This document shows, piece by piece, positions 1 to 10,719 of a stretch of 64,000 bases of DNA. The position numbers and the translations under genes are program-made. The stretch comes from Chrysomallon squamiferum (taxonomy: Eukaryota > Mollusca > Gastropoda > Neomphalida > Peltospiridae), in assembly GCA_012295275.1 (NCBI GenBank), contig CM022667.1, forward strand, positions 5,462,208 to 5,526,207, in the 5' to 3' direction. The stretch's first letter is position 1, and each line of letters opens with the position of its first letter. A model generated the notes under the pieces. It was not told where the DNA came from. It saw only the letters and a program-made list of their open reading frames with translations, and searched no databases.

Positions 1-174
1 TGTTTAAATAAATAAAGCAGATTGAGTTTATGTATTTTTCTCAGCTAATGTATACATATTTGGAAAGTTATATAAAAGGATCTAAGCAGAAAATGGAAGA
101 CTTTAGCTGCTAAGCGCCATGATAATACACTTTACATAAAATGTAGTGATAAAAGACAGTATGGTGAAACTTAC

Positions 175-201
175 CACCAGCAGCATTGTCGACAGGAGAT
201 A
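175..201 (-). CDS. 27-nt stalk microexon (gene A)
   Basis: A 27-nt segment lies between a polypyrimidine acceptor ending ...TTTATCAG and a GTAAGT donor on the minus strand. It is phase 1 at both ends and reads SPVDNAAG with junction codons on both sides, so it adds nine residues without changing frame. It is downstream of all Ig exons of gene A and matches other 27-nt segments at 1046, 15572 and 16547 (shared NVAGG-like peptide). The Ala/Gly/Ser/Pro-rich peptide suggests a flexible stalk or hinge. Use in mRNA is inferred from the splice sites and the paralogous copies. Confidence 0.6.
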
Positions 202-556
202 CTGATAAAGAAATAAAAGGAATATAATAAACAAACAAACAAATAAATAAATAAATAATTAAGAATTAAAGAAAAAACAATAATAATCGCATAACCAAAG
301 GATATTTTCTTTAAAATATCACTATTAGAGCAATTACATTCTAATCATAAATGGTGAAATCTAGTATTAGTTCAACATAGAATTAATAATAATAATAATA
401 ATAACACTGTAAGTCTACTGTTCTGATTTATAACTAGTTCTAAATATTTATATAAAGATTTATATAATAATACAAGCAGATTACATTGGTAACAGTAGTA
501 TTTCATCTACTTCGTTAAGTTCTGTTTAGATGACATAATAACAGTGAGTATGATAT

Positions 557-583
557 CATGAATATCGGTGTCATCTAACATTT
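557..583 (-). pseudogene. Decayed 27-nt microexon
   Basis: This stretch aligns on the minus strand with the acidic-type microexon at 16002-16028 (shared pattern AAAT.T.AGA.GACA..GATATT.ATG). Its acceptor AG has become TG and its donor GT has become AT, so it should no longer be spliced in. Confidence 0.5.
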
Positions 584-686
584 CAGATGAAAAATAAACT
601 ATTGAATGAATAAAGAAATAAATAAAGGTCAGAAAATAATAAAATATAACGAAATGGACAATAATGCTAAAGAAAGTAAATAAAGT

Positions 687-691
<5 letters not shown>

Positions 692-718
<27 letters not shown>

Positions 719-719
719 A

Positions 720-755
<36 letters not shown>

Positions 756-783
756 TTTATTTTTATTATTTTTATTTTTTTAT
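692..783. repeat. (ATT)n microsatellite
   Basis: A long run of ATT/TTA triplets with a few interruptions lies in non-coding sequence downstream of the last Ig exon of gene A. Confidence 0.95.
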
Positions 784-1045
784 TTTGTTTCAGGAATTAA
801 AATCTGAAAACGGCTAATGGTCGGTTATATTTTTGAAAAATTTAAATATAATTAGTATCAACAAAGAGCAAAAAAGAAAGCCTATTTCGAATATATTTTT
901 TAGAAAGTAATACGAAAGCATCCCTACTGTAAATGGTACAACTTTAGCTACTAATAGATACGAAAATACACTTTACGTAAAATGGACTAATAATAGTCCA
1001 CTTTAAGTAAAATGGACTAATAATAGTCCGTATCATGAAACTTAC

Positions 1046-1072
1046 CAGCAGCAACATTTTCGGCGGCCGATA
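1046..1072 (-). CDS. 27-nt stalk microexon (gene A)
   Basis: This 27-nt exon reads SAAENVAA between an AG acceptor (...TTTAGCAG) and a GTAAG donor, phase 1-1 like the Ig exons. It is the first microexon after the last Ig exon of gene A (1825-2166). The neighbouring sequence contains the same ACTTTACRTAAAATG motif that accompanies the microexons of gene B, so the exon and its surroundings were duplicated together. A stalk role is inferred from position and composition. Confidence 0.6.
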
Positions 1073-1130
1073 CTGCTAAAGAAATGAAAAGAATAAGATG
1101 AATGAATGAATAAATAAATAAATATAAATA

Positions 1131-1143
1131 ACACACACACACA

Positions 1144-1184
<41 letters not shown>
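1131..1184. repeat. (AC)n microsatellite
   Basis: Nearly pure AC dinucleotide run, in non-coding sequence just upstream (in transcript sense) of the 1046 microexon. Confidence 0.95.
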
Positions 1185-1188
<4 letters not shown>

Positions 1189-1295
1189 CTACATATAATA
1201 AAAATGAAAGCAAAGGATACTTCCTTAATTATATATTTCTTAGAGTAATCAAAATTTAATCATAGCTGGCGAAAACTAGTATTAGTACAAAATTG

Positions 1296-1347
<52 letters not shown>

Positions 1348-1824
1348 CGCATTGGCATTATATAATGTACAAGTCAGAGTAAACTACGGATGTCTTGGAG
1401 AGACAGGGAGAACCAGTAAAAAATCTAGCAAAATAAAATATAATTAAAGCGACAACAATGAAAACAATATATACCAAATCTTTTCTATTAAATATTGAAT
1501 TTAAATTATGTAATTAAGAGGCGGATCTTTTTATCTGAAAGGAAATCAGAAATAAAAATGATAGATTTAATTAACGAAATTTTGAAAAGTGTTATTTTGT
1601 ATACGTGTATAAGTGTTATATATATATATTGGTGTGTATGAGTGTTCTAACTGTGTATATGTGTGTATGTGTATATATATCATTTTGGAATTTGACTGAA
1701 ATGATTATTCCCTCAAAACTATAATAATATAGACATTTTTCGTTTGAAGTATCTATATAATCTGAGACTTATAATTTGCGATAAATAACGAATTTAACAG
1801 GAAAATAAAATGCTTATAACTTAC

Positions 1825-2166
1825 TATCACTTGTCACTGTGAATTTGTTGCTTTGTGTTCCATCATCCAGCAGTGAACAAAACCAAACAGTGAGATCTTC
1901 GCTTTTAACTTCAGTTATATTCAAAGTGTAAGTCTTAGTCTGTGTCGCTGTGTTTTCTGTTCCATTTCCACAGCTTCCAACATAACCACATGCAGATAAA
2001 GTAAACAAATAGCAGTGCCCAGTAGTCTGGCGTATTGTAACAATAGCCCCTTCTGATATGTTCCTGTTAAACAATACAATATCAGCAAGACCAACAGCAT
2101 TATTTACTGTACAGGTCAGAGTGAACGATGGACGTTTTGGAGATCCAGTCATAACCAGTGAATAAC
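1825..2166 (-). CDS. Ig-domain exon A7 (gene A)
   Basis: A 342-nt exon between a CTAG acceptor and a GTAAGT donor, phase 1-1, encodes one Ig-like domain of 114 residues. Visible Ig features are the B-strand cysteine in FTLTCTVNN and the F-strand cysteine in DLTVWFCSL, with the usual tyrosine replaced by W/F. A second cysteine pair (GHCYLF ... GSC) probably forms an extra disulfide. The strand-C tryptophan is replaced (IVLFNR). NGT and NIT are possible N-glycosylation sites. It is the last intact Ig cassette before the microexons. The V-like set assignment is mine; no database comparison was possible. The domain start is set by the acceptor, not by the internal methionine. Confidence 0.85.
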
Positions 2167-3032
2167 CTAGAAGAACAAAATTAAATGAAATTAAAAGTAA
2201 CCACGAAATAAAAAAAAAAATACTTACAACGATTTTAAGAAAATAGATATCTTAGAACTATAATATCTGCGTTTTAATTTCTAGTATTATTATTATTATT
2301 ACTATTATTTCTAATAAAAACATTTGTTGCATACACTTATACCATATCGAGGTAAAGGCACTGTTTACTTTAAAGTGAACACAGGTGTCGCTGTGTGAAA
2401 TAAACTACAACAGTAAGGCAAGTTGTTCATTTCTTTTCTTAACAAAGCTAGCAACTAAAGAGCTTTTAACCGAGCTGCATATCTTTTTGTGATAAAGACA
2501 TTCTATTAAAATTAACTGAATATCATGACCATGTTATTCTTTACATTTGCCTACTCTCATCAGTATATTGTATTTATGGAAAATGTAATAAGCAAATTCA
2601 AATATTTTTAAAACTCTGTTATTTTTGGTTCTGGCATATTTAAGGTTTTTACACTCCTAGAATGATTGTAAAGTGATGTCTGTTAGAATCGATGGATCAT
2701 CTTTCCTGTAGATTATACGAAAGCAGAAGCACGACCAATTCAAGTAGTCCTGACATATGAATCATTTTTCAGGATGTGACACAAACACATGCTTTCATGC
2801 AAAACAGAAATTAGAGAGCAGTGGTGTGCTGCCATTAACTGAAGTTCTGTGTTTTGTCATCAGTTTACAGTTTTTCATTTCTGAATTTGACTGAAATGAT
2901 TATTCCCTCTAGACTATATTAAAATATACATTTTTCGTTTTATTTACCTATGCCATCTCAGAACTATATCATCTGTGATAAATAACGAAGTTAACAGCGT
3001 TCAGTCAGTACAATAACATATTTAGAACTTAC

Positions 3033-3374
3033 TATCAAATGTCACTGTGAATGTGTTGCTTTGTTTTCCATTAGCCTGAAGTGAACACCACCAAGATGTG
3101 AGATCTTTGTTTTTAACTTCAGTTATCTCCAAAGTGTAAGTTTTAGTCCATGTCGCTCTGTTTTCTGTTCCACTTCCACAGCTTCCAACATAACCAGATG
3201 GTGATGAAGTAAACAAATAGCAGTGCGCAGTAGACTGGCGTATTGTAACAATAGCCCCTACTGATGTGTTCCTGTTAAACAATACAATATCACCAAGACC
3301 AGCAGCATTATTTATTGTACAAGTCAGAGTGAACGATGGACGTTTTGGAGATCCAGTCATAACCATTGAATATC
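3033..3374 (-). CDS. Ig-domain exon A6 (gene A)
   Basis: A 342-nt symmetric phase 1-1 exon with GTAAGT donor encodes an Ig-like domain with the same four cysteines as its neighbours (LTC, HC, GSC, WWC). It carries PSGYVGSC in the loop before the third cysteine, shared with exon A5 but not with A3/A4. Exon and intron together repeat at about 1.2 kb, so it is one cassette of a tandem array. There are no stops or frameshifts. Confidence 0.87.
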
Positions 3375-3741
3375 CTAGCAGATGAAATTAAATGAAATTA
3401 AAAGTAACCACGAAAAACAAATCATAAATGTTTTTCAAAAATTAATTAATATACAATAAAAAACAAAAAAAACAACAATCGTTAGAATGATTTTAAGAAA
3501 ATAATTTTCTTAGAAAAATAATTTCTGCGTATTAATTTCTAGTATTATTATTATTATTACTGTTATTTCTAATCAGAACATTTGTTCCAAACACCAATAC
3601 CAAATCGACACAAAGGCACTGTTTACTTTAATGTGAACACAGGTTTCGCTTTGTGAACTAAACTACAACAGTAAGCAAAGCTGTTTCTTGCTTTTCTTAA
3701 CAAAGCTAGCAACTAAATAGTCTTTAATCGAGCTGCATATT

Positions 3742-3773
<32 letters not shown>

Positions 3774-4302
3774 GACATTCTATTAAAATTAAATGAATAT
3801 CAAGACAATGTTCTTCTTTGTATTTGTCTACTCTGATCACTATATGTCCATTGTTTTCGTGGAAAATGTAATAAGGAAAATCAAATATTTTTAAAACTCT
3901 GCTGTTTTTTTGTTCTGGCATATTTAAGGTCTTTACACCTATAAAATGATTCTAAAGTGATATCTGTTAGAATCGATGGGTCATCTTTCATTTAGATTAG
4001 TTGAACGCAGAAGCACGGCCAATTCAAGTAGTACTCACATATGAATAATTTTTCACGATGTGACACAAATACATGCTTTCATGCAAAACAGAAATTTGAG
4101 AGCAAGTGTGTGCTGCCATTAACTGAAGTTCTGTGTTTTGTCATCGGTTTACAGTTTTTCATTTCGGAATTTGACTGAAATGATTAATCCGTCTAGACTA
4201 TTTTTCTTTGTATTTACCTATACAATCTCAGACATATATTATTAGTGATAAATAACGATTCTAACAGGGTTCATTCAGGACAATAAAATGTTTAGAACTT
4301 AC

Positions 4303-4644
4303 TCTCAAATGTCACTGTGAATTTGTTGCTTTGTGTTCCATCAGCCTCCAGTGAACACCACCAAACAGTGAGATCTTCGTTTTTAACTGCAGTTATCTTC
4401 AAAGTGTAAGTCTTAGTCTGTGCCCCTGTGTTTTCCGTTCCATTTCCACAGCTTCCAACATAACCAGATGGTGATAAAGTAAACACATAGCAGTACCCAG
4501 AAGACTGGCGTATTGTAACAATAGCCCCTACGCCTGTTTTTCTGTTAAACAATACAATATCACCAAGACCAGTAGCATTATTTACTGTACAAGTCAGAGT
4601 GAACGATGGACGTTTTGGAGATCCTGTCATAACCAGTGAATAAC
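4303..4644 (-). CDS. Ig-domain exon A5 (gene A)
   Basis: A 342-nt phase 1-1 Ig exon, intact. Its cysteine pattern is that of the array. The segment TGAQTKTYTL is shared with exon A2, while PSGYVGSC is shared with A6, so it looks mosaic. NGT before the E-F region is a possible glycosylation site. The F strand ends in the array-typical WWCSL. Acceptor CTAG and donor GTAAGT are both strong. Confidence 0.87.
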
Positions 4645-5562
4645 CTAGCAGACAAAATTAAATGAAATTAAAAGAGACCAGGAAGAAAAAATAAAATAAA
4701 ATAAAAAAAACCAACAAAAAAAACCAACATTAGTTACAATGATTCTGAGAAAATAGATTTCTTTCAACAACAATTTCCGCTTTTTAATTTCTATTATTAT
4801 TATTATTATTATTACTGTTACTGTTACTGTTATTTCTAATCAGAACATTTGTTGCATTACAGTGACACCATATCGAGATAAAGGCACCGTTTACTTTTAT
4901 GTGAACACAGGTGTCTCTATGTGAACTAAACTACAACAGTAGGGCAAGTTGTTTATTTCTTTTCTTAACAAAGGTAGCAACTAAATAGCTTTTAACCGAG
5001 CTGCATATCTTTTTGTGATAAAGACATTCTATTAAAATTAAGTGAATATCATGCGATGTTATTCTTTGCATTTGACTACTCTGATCAGTATATGTCCATT
5101 GTATTTATGGAAAATGTAATAAGGAAAATCAAATAATATTAAAACTCTGCTGTTTTTAGTTCTGGCATATTTAAGGTCTTTACACCCCTAAAATGATTCT
5201 AAACTGACATCTGTTAGAATCGATGGATCATCTTTCCTTTGGATTAGTTGAAAGCAGAAACACGGTCCACTGAAGTAACACTCACATATGACTCATTTTT
5301 CATGATGTAACACAAATACATGCTTTCAAGCAAAACAGAAACTAGAGAGCAAGTGTGTGCTGCCATTAACTGAAGTTCTGTGCTTTATCATCGGTTTACA
5401 GTTTTTCATTCTGAATTTGACTAAAATCATTATTCCCTCTAGACTATTATAAAATATACATTTTTCGTTTTATTTACCTATACAATCTCAGACCTATATG
5501 ATTTGTGATAAATAACGAAGTTAACAGGGTTCAGTCAGGTCAATAAAATGTTTAGAACTTAC

Positions 5563-5904
5563 TATAAAATTTCAATTTGAATTTGTTGCTTTGTGTTCCA
5601 TCAGCCTCCAGTGAACACCACCAAACAGTGATATCTTCGTTTTTAACTTCAGTTATCTTCACAGTGTAAGTCTTAGTCTTTGTGGTTCTGTTTTCTGTTC
5701 CACTTCCACAGCTTGCAACATAACGAGATGATAATGAAGTAAAGAAATAGCAGTGCCCAGTAGTCTGGCGTATTGTAACAATAGCCCCTCCTGATGTGTC
5801 CCTGTTGAATAATACATCATCATCAAGTCCAGCAGAATTATTTACTGTACAAGTCAGAGTGAACGATGGACGTTTTCGAAATCCAGTCATAACCAGTGAA
5901 TAAC
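5563..5904 (-). CDS. Ig-domain exon A4 (gene A)
   Basis: A 342-nt phase 1-1 Ig exon, intact, with cysteines at LTC, HC, ASC and WWC. It shares the loop SSRYVASC with exon A3 and the segment KNEDITVWWC with A2. The last residues (FKLKFYS) differ from the array consensus FTVTFDS and resemble the ends of the gene B exons. The intron on its 5' side, towards A3, is shortened relative to the usual ~1.25 kb period. Confidence 0.87.
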
Positions 5905-6501
5905 CTAGCAGACCAAATTAAATGAAATGAAAATTAACTATTAAGAAAACAAAAGTATTCAAAAAAAATTAAAATAAGATAAAATAAAAAACACAAAAAA
6001 ACAACAATAGTTCCAATGATTGTAAGAAAATAGATGTCTTATATCTGCATTGTATTTACTGAAAATGTTATAAGGAAAATCAGATATTTTTAAAACTATG
6101 CTGTTTTTGGTTCTGGCATATTTAAGGTTTTTACACCTCTAAAAGTATTCTAAAGTGATATCTGTTAGAATCGATGGGTCATCTTTCATTTAGATTAGTT
6201 GAACGCAGAAGCACGGCCAATTCAAGTAGTACTCACATATGACTCATTTTTCATGATGAAACAAAAATACATGCTTTCATGCAAAACAGAAACTAGGGAG
6301 CAAGTGTGTGCTGCCATTAACTGAAGTTCTGTGTTTTGTCATCGGCTTTACAGTTTTTCATTTCGGAATTTTACCGAAATGATTATTCACTCTAGCCTAT
6401 TTTTCGTTTTATTTACCTGTGCAATCTCAGACCTATATCATCTGTGATAAATAACGATTTTAACAGGATTCATTCAGGACAATAAAATATTTAGAACTTA
6501 C

Positions 6502-6843
6502 TTTCAAATGTCACTGTGAATTTGTTGCTTTGTGTTCCATCAGCCTCCAGTGAACACCACCAAACAGCGAGATCTTCGTTTTTAACTGCAGTTATCTTCA
6601 AAGTGTAAGTCTTAGTCTTTGTCGCTGTGTTTTCTGTTCCATATCCACAGCTTGCAACATAACGAGATGATAATGAAGTAAACACATAGCAGTGCCAAGA
6701 AGACTGGCGTATTGTAACAATAGCTCCTTCTGATGTGTTCCTGTTGAATAATACAACATCACCAAGACCAGTAGCATTATTTACTGTACAGGTCAGAGTG
6801 AACGATGGATGTTTTGGAGATCCTCTCATAACCAGTGAATAAT
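6502..6843 (-). CDS. Ig-domain exon A3 (gene A)
   Basis: A 342-nt phase 1-1 Ig exon, intact, starting after CTAG with ATTATTC, where most copies have GTTATTC. Cysteines are conserved. It carries SSRYVASC like A4 but KITAVKNEDL like A5. The upstream intron holds a deletion-marked remnant of another Ig exon at 7467-7532. Confidence 0.87.
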
Positions 6844-7015
6844 CTAGCAAACAAAATTAAATGAAATTAAAAGTAACCATGAAGAAAAATATAAAATTAA
6901 ATAAAAAATTAAATAAAATAAAGTAAAAAACAATAAAGAAAACATTAGTTACAATCATTGTAAGAAAATAGAATTCTTAGAACAATAATTTCTGCGTTTT
7001 AATTTCTAGCATTAA

Positions 7016-7051
<36 letters not shown>

Positions 7052-7466
7052 TGTTATTTCTAATAAGGACATTTGTTGCACACAGTGATACCATATCGAG
7101 AAAAAGGCACATGTTTTAGAATAGATGGACCATCTTTCATTTAGATTAGTTGAAAGCAGAAACACGGCCCACTAAAGTAGCACTCACATATGACTCATTT
7201 TTCACGATGTGATACAAATACATGCTTTCATGCAAAACAGAAATTATAGAGCAAGTGTGTGCTGCCATTAACTTAAGTTCTGTGTTTTGTCATTGGCTTT
7301 ACACTTTTTAAATTTAGAATTTGACTGAAATGATTATTCCCTGTAGGCTATAACAATATGTACATTTTTCGTTTTATTTACCTATACAATCTCAGACCTA
7401 TATCATTTGTGATAAATAACGAATTTGATAGGGTTCAGTCAGGACAATAAAATGTTTAGAACTGAC

Positions 7467-7532
7467 TATCAAATTTCAATTTGAATTTGTTGCTTTGTGT
7501 TCCATCAGCCTCCAGTGAACACCGCCAAACAG
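7467..7532 (-). pseudogene. Truncated Ig-exon remnant (gene A)
   Basis: Only the last ~66 bp of an Ig exon remain, coding for the F-strand cysteine region (WRCSLEADG) to the end of the exon. Upstream in transcript sense it jumps directly into intron-type sequence (the AGAAAATAGATTTCTTAG motif normally found in the intron), so about 275 bp of exon is deleted. The donor is GTCAGT, not GTAAGT, and no acceptor remains. This is an eroded eighth cassette of gene A. Confidence 0.8.
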
Positions 7533-7584
7533 AAAATAGATTTCTTAGAACAATAATTTCTTCGTTTTAATTTCTACTATTGTT

Positions 7585-7595
7585 ACTATTATTAC

Positions 7596-7670
<75 letters not shown>

Positions 7671-7672
7671 CA
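7585..7672. repeat. (ATT)n microsatellite
   Basis: A long ATT run in the intron upstream of the truncated Ig exon. Shorter versions occur at the same intron position in almost every cassette (2288, 3543, 4793, 7016, 8868), so the microsatellite is part of the duplicated unit and varies in length. Confidence 0.95.
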
Positions 7673-8374
7673 TTATTACTGTTATTTCTAATAAGAACAT
7701 TTGTTGCATACAGTGATACCATATCGAGATAAAGGCACTGTTTACTTTGAGATGAACTACAACAGTAAAGCAAGTTGTGTATTGCTTTCGTTAAGAAAAC
7801 TAGGAACTCTATAGCTTTTAACCGAGCTGCATATTTTTTTATGATAAAGACATTCTATTAAAATCGACTGAATATCATGCGATGTTACTCTATGCTGTTA
7901 CCTACTGTGATCAGTATATGTCCATTGTATTTACTGAAAATGTAATAAGGAAAATCAAATATTCTTAAAACTATGCTGTTTTTGGTTCTGGCATATTTAA
8001 GGTCTTTACACCTCTGAAATTATTGTCAGCTGACATCTGTTAGAATCGATGGATCATCTTTCATTTAGATTAGTTGAAAGCAGAAACACGGCCCACTAAA
8101 GTAGCACTCACATATAACTCATGTTTCACGATGTGACACAAATACATGCTTTCATGCAAAACAGAAATTAGAGAGCAAGTGTGTACTGCCATTAACTGAA
8201 GTTCTGTGTTTTGTCATCGGCTTTACAGTTTTTCAGTCTGAAATTTTACCGAAATGATTATTCACTCTAGGCTATTTTTCGTTTTATTTACCTATGCAAT
8301 CTCAGACCTATATCATCTGTGATAAATAAGGATTTACAGCGTTCAGTCAGGACAATAAAATGTTTAGAACTTAC

Positions 8375-8716
8375 CATTAAATGTCACTGCGAATGTGTTG
8401 CTTTGTGTTCCATCAGCCTCCAGTGAACACCACCAAACAGTGATATCTTCGTTTTTAACTTCAGTTATATTCAAAGTGTAAGTCTTAGTCTGTGCCCCTG
8501 TGTTTTCCGTTCCACTTCCACAGCTTCCAACATAACGAGATGATGATGAAGTAAAGAAAGAGCAGTGCCCAGAAGACTGGCGTATTGTAACAATAGCCCC
8601 TACTGATGTTTTCCTGTTAAACAATACAACATCATCAAGTCCAGCAGAATTATTTACTGTACAAGTCAGCGTGAGCGATGGACGTTTTGGTGATCCAGTC
8701 ATAACCAATGAATATC
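8375..8716 (-). CDS. Ig-domain exon A2 (gene A)
   Basis: A 342-nt phase 1-1 Ig exon, intact, with CTAG acceptor and GTAAGT donor. Cysteines are conserved. It differs from its neighbours by HCSFF at the second cysteine and by ending in VTFNG. It shares TGAQTKTYTL with exon A5 and KNEDITVWWC with A4. Confidence 0.87.
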
Positions 8717-9681
8717 CTAGCAGACAAAATTAAATGACATTAAAAGTAACCATGAAAAAACAAGATAAAAAAACAAATCAAATTAAATCAAATTAAAAAA
8801 ACTCAGTAGTTACAATGATTGTAAGAAAATAGATTTCTTACAACAATAATTTCTGCGTTTCAATTTCTACTATTATTACTATAATTATTATTATTATTAC
8901 TATTATTATCATTATTGTTATTATTACTATTATTATTATTGTTAATAGTGTTACTGTTACTGTTATTTCTAATAAGAACATTTGTTGCATTACAGTGACA
9001 CCATATCGAGATAAAGGCACCGTTTACTTTAATGTGAAGACAGGTGTCGCTGTTTGAACTAAACTACAACAGTAAGGAAGTTGTTCATTTTTTTTGTTAA
9101 CAAAGCTAGCAACTAAAGAGCTTTTAACCGAGCTGCATATCTTTTTATGATAAAGACATTCTATTAAAATTAACTGAATATCATGACGATGTTATTCTTT
9201 GCATTTCACTACTCTGACCAGTATATATCCATTGTTATAAGGAAAATCAGATATTTTTAAAACTATGCTGTTTTGGGCTCTGGCATATTTAAGGTTTTTA
9301 CACTCCTAAAATGATTTTAAAGTGACATCTGTTAGAATCGATGGATCATCTTTCATTTGGATTAGTTGAAAGCAGAAACACGGCCCACTAAAGTAGCACT
9401 CACATATAACTCATGTTTCACGATGTGACACAAACACATGCTTTCATGCAAAACAGAAATTAGAGAGCAAGTGTGTGCTGCCATTAACTGAAGTTCTGTG
9501 TTTTGTCATCAGTTTACAGTTTTTCATTTCTGAATTTGACTGAAATGATTATTCCCTCTAGACTATATTAAAATATACATTTTTCGCTTTATTTACCTAT
9601 GCCATCTCAGAACTATATCATTTGTGATAAATAACGAAGTTAACAGGGTTCAGTCAGTACAATAAAATATTTAGAACTTAC

Positions 9682-10023
9682 TATCAAATGTCACTGTGAA
9701 TGTGTTGCTTTGTTTTCCACCAGCCTGAAGTGAACACCACCAAACACTGATATCTTCGCTTTTAACTTCAGTTATATTCAAAGTGTAATTCTTAGTCTGT
9801 GACGCTGTGCTGTCTGTTCCACTTCCACAGCTTCCATCATAGCGAGATGACGATGAAGTAAACAAATAGCAGTGCCCAGTAAACTGGCGTATTGCAACAA
9901 TAGCTCCTTCTGATGTGTTCCTGTTAAACCATACAACATCATCAAGTCCAGCAGAATTATTTACTGTACAAGTCAGAGTGAACGATGGACGTTTTGGTGA
10001 TCCAGTCATAACCAGTGAATAAC
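9682..10023 (-). CDS. Ig-domain exon A1 (gene A)
   Basis: First Ig exon after the signal exon of gene A: 342 nt, phase 1-1, intact. It is the only copy with a tryptophan in strand C (DDVVWFNRN), the residue expected in a canonical Ig fold; others have Leu or Met. Cysteines are at LTC, HC, GSC and WWC. Its upstream intron (10.1-10.4 kb) is closely similar to the introns upstream of the gene B Ig exons at 17606 and 19719, which shows that whole gene 5' halves were duplicated. Confidence 0.88.
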
Positions 10024-10124
10024 CTAGCAGACCAAATTAAATGATATTAAAATGATAAGCATAAAAAAATACAGTGGTTATAAACAAATACATTTCTTAG
10101 AACAGTAATTTATACATATTAATT

Positions 10125-10143
10125 GTTACTGTTATTATTATTA

Positions 10144-10228
<85 letters not shown>
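10125..10228. repeat. (TTA)n-(AGT)n compound microsatellite
   Basis: A TTA run followed directly by an AGT run in intron 1 of gene A. The equivalent intron positions of gene B (18060, 20170) also carry triplet repeats. Confidence 0.95.
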
Positions 10229-10645
10229 CATTTCTTATTTACTTACTTATTATTTTGTTTAATATTTTTTTCTTGAACATCATATAGACACTTAACTGAA
10301 TATCCCGAACTAATATTAGAATATTTTTATACGTATATATTAACATAAAGTTATGGATATTTACAGTTTATTATTTATTGCAATTCATATGGTGAACCTT
10401 GTTGTTCAGTAAAAAAAAAAAAATAAAAAATAAATAAATAAAAATGAATCAACATTAAATCATAGAGATTTTTCAAAAAGAAAGCAGAAATGAATATTAT
10501 CTTAAATACTTCTGAATATATTCTTATCATTGTCGAACGGTGACTCACGCTATAAAACAACAGCTGACTTTAACCCGAAATGTCAAACTTGTAATAGCTA
10601 AATATTGCAGAGATTGAAAATAGAGCAATGAAAAAGAAAACTAAC

Positions 10646-10715
10646 CTTGGCAGTTGACATTATGTAGGAGGCAGATCCAAAGAAACAAGTATTTCCACGC
10701 CATCGTCATCAGCAT
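10646..10715 (-). CDS. Signal-peptide exon, start of gene A
   Basis: On the minus strand an ATG at 10715 opens 23 codons plus one base, ending at a GTTAGT donor in phase 1. The peptide is a classic signal sequence: a basic start (MLMTMAWK), a hydrophobic core (YLFLWICLL) and a polar end (HNVNCQ) with likely cleavage near the splice junction. Phase 1 fits every Ig exon downstream. A near-identical exon starts gene B at 22382. The first ATG was chosen; in-frame ATGs follow at the third and fifth codons. A TGACGTCA palindrome lies about 70 bp upstream. Confidence 0.85.
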
Positions 10716-10719
10716 TGTG

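Noticed and set aside
7567-7773. Asn-rich open frame on the minus strand
   Set aside because: Produced by the ATT microsatellite; no constraint and no domain.
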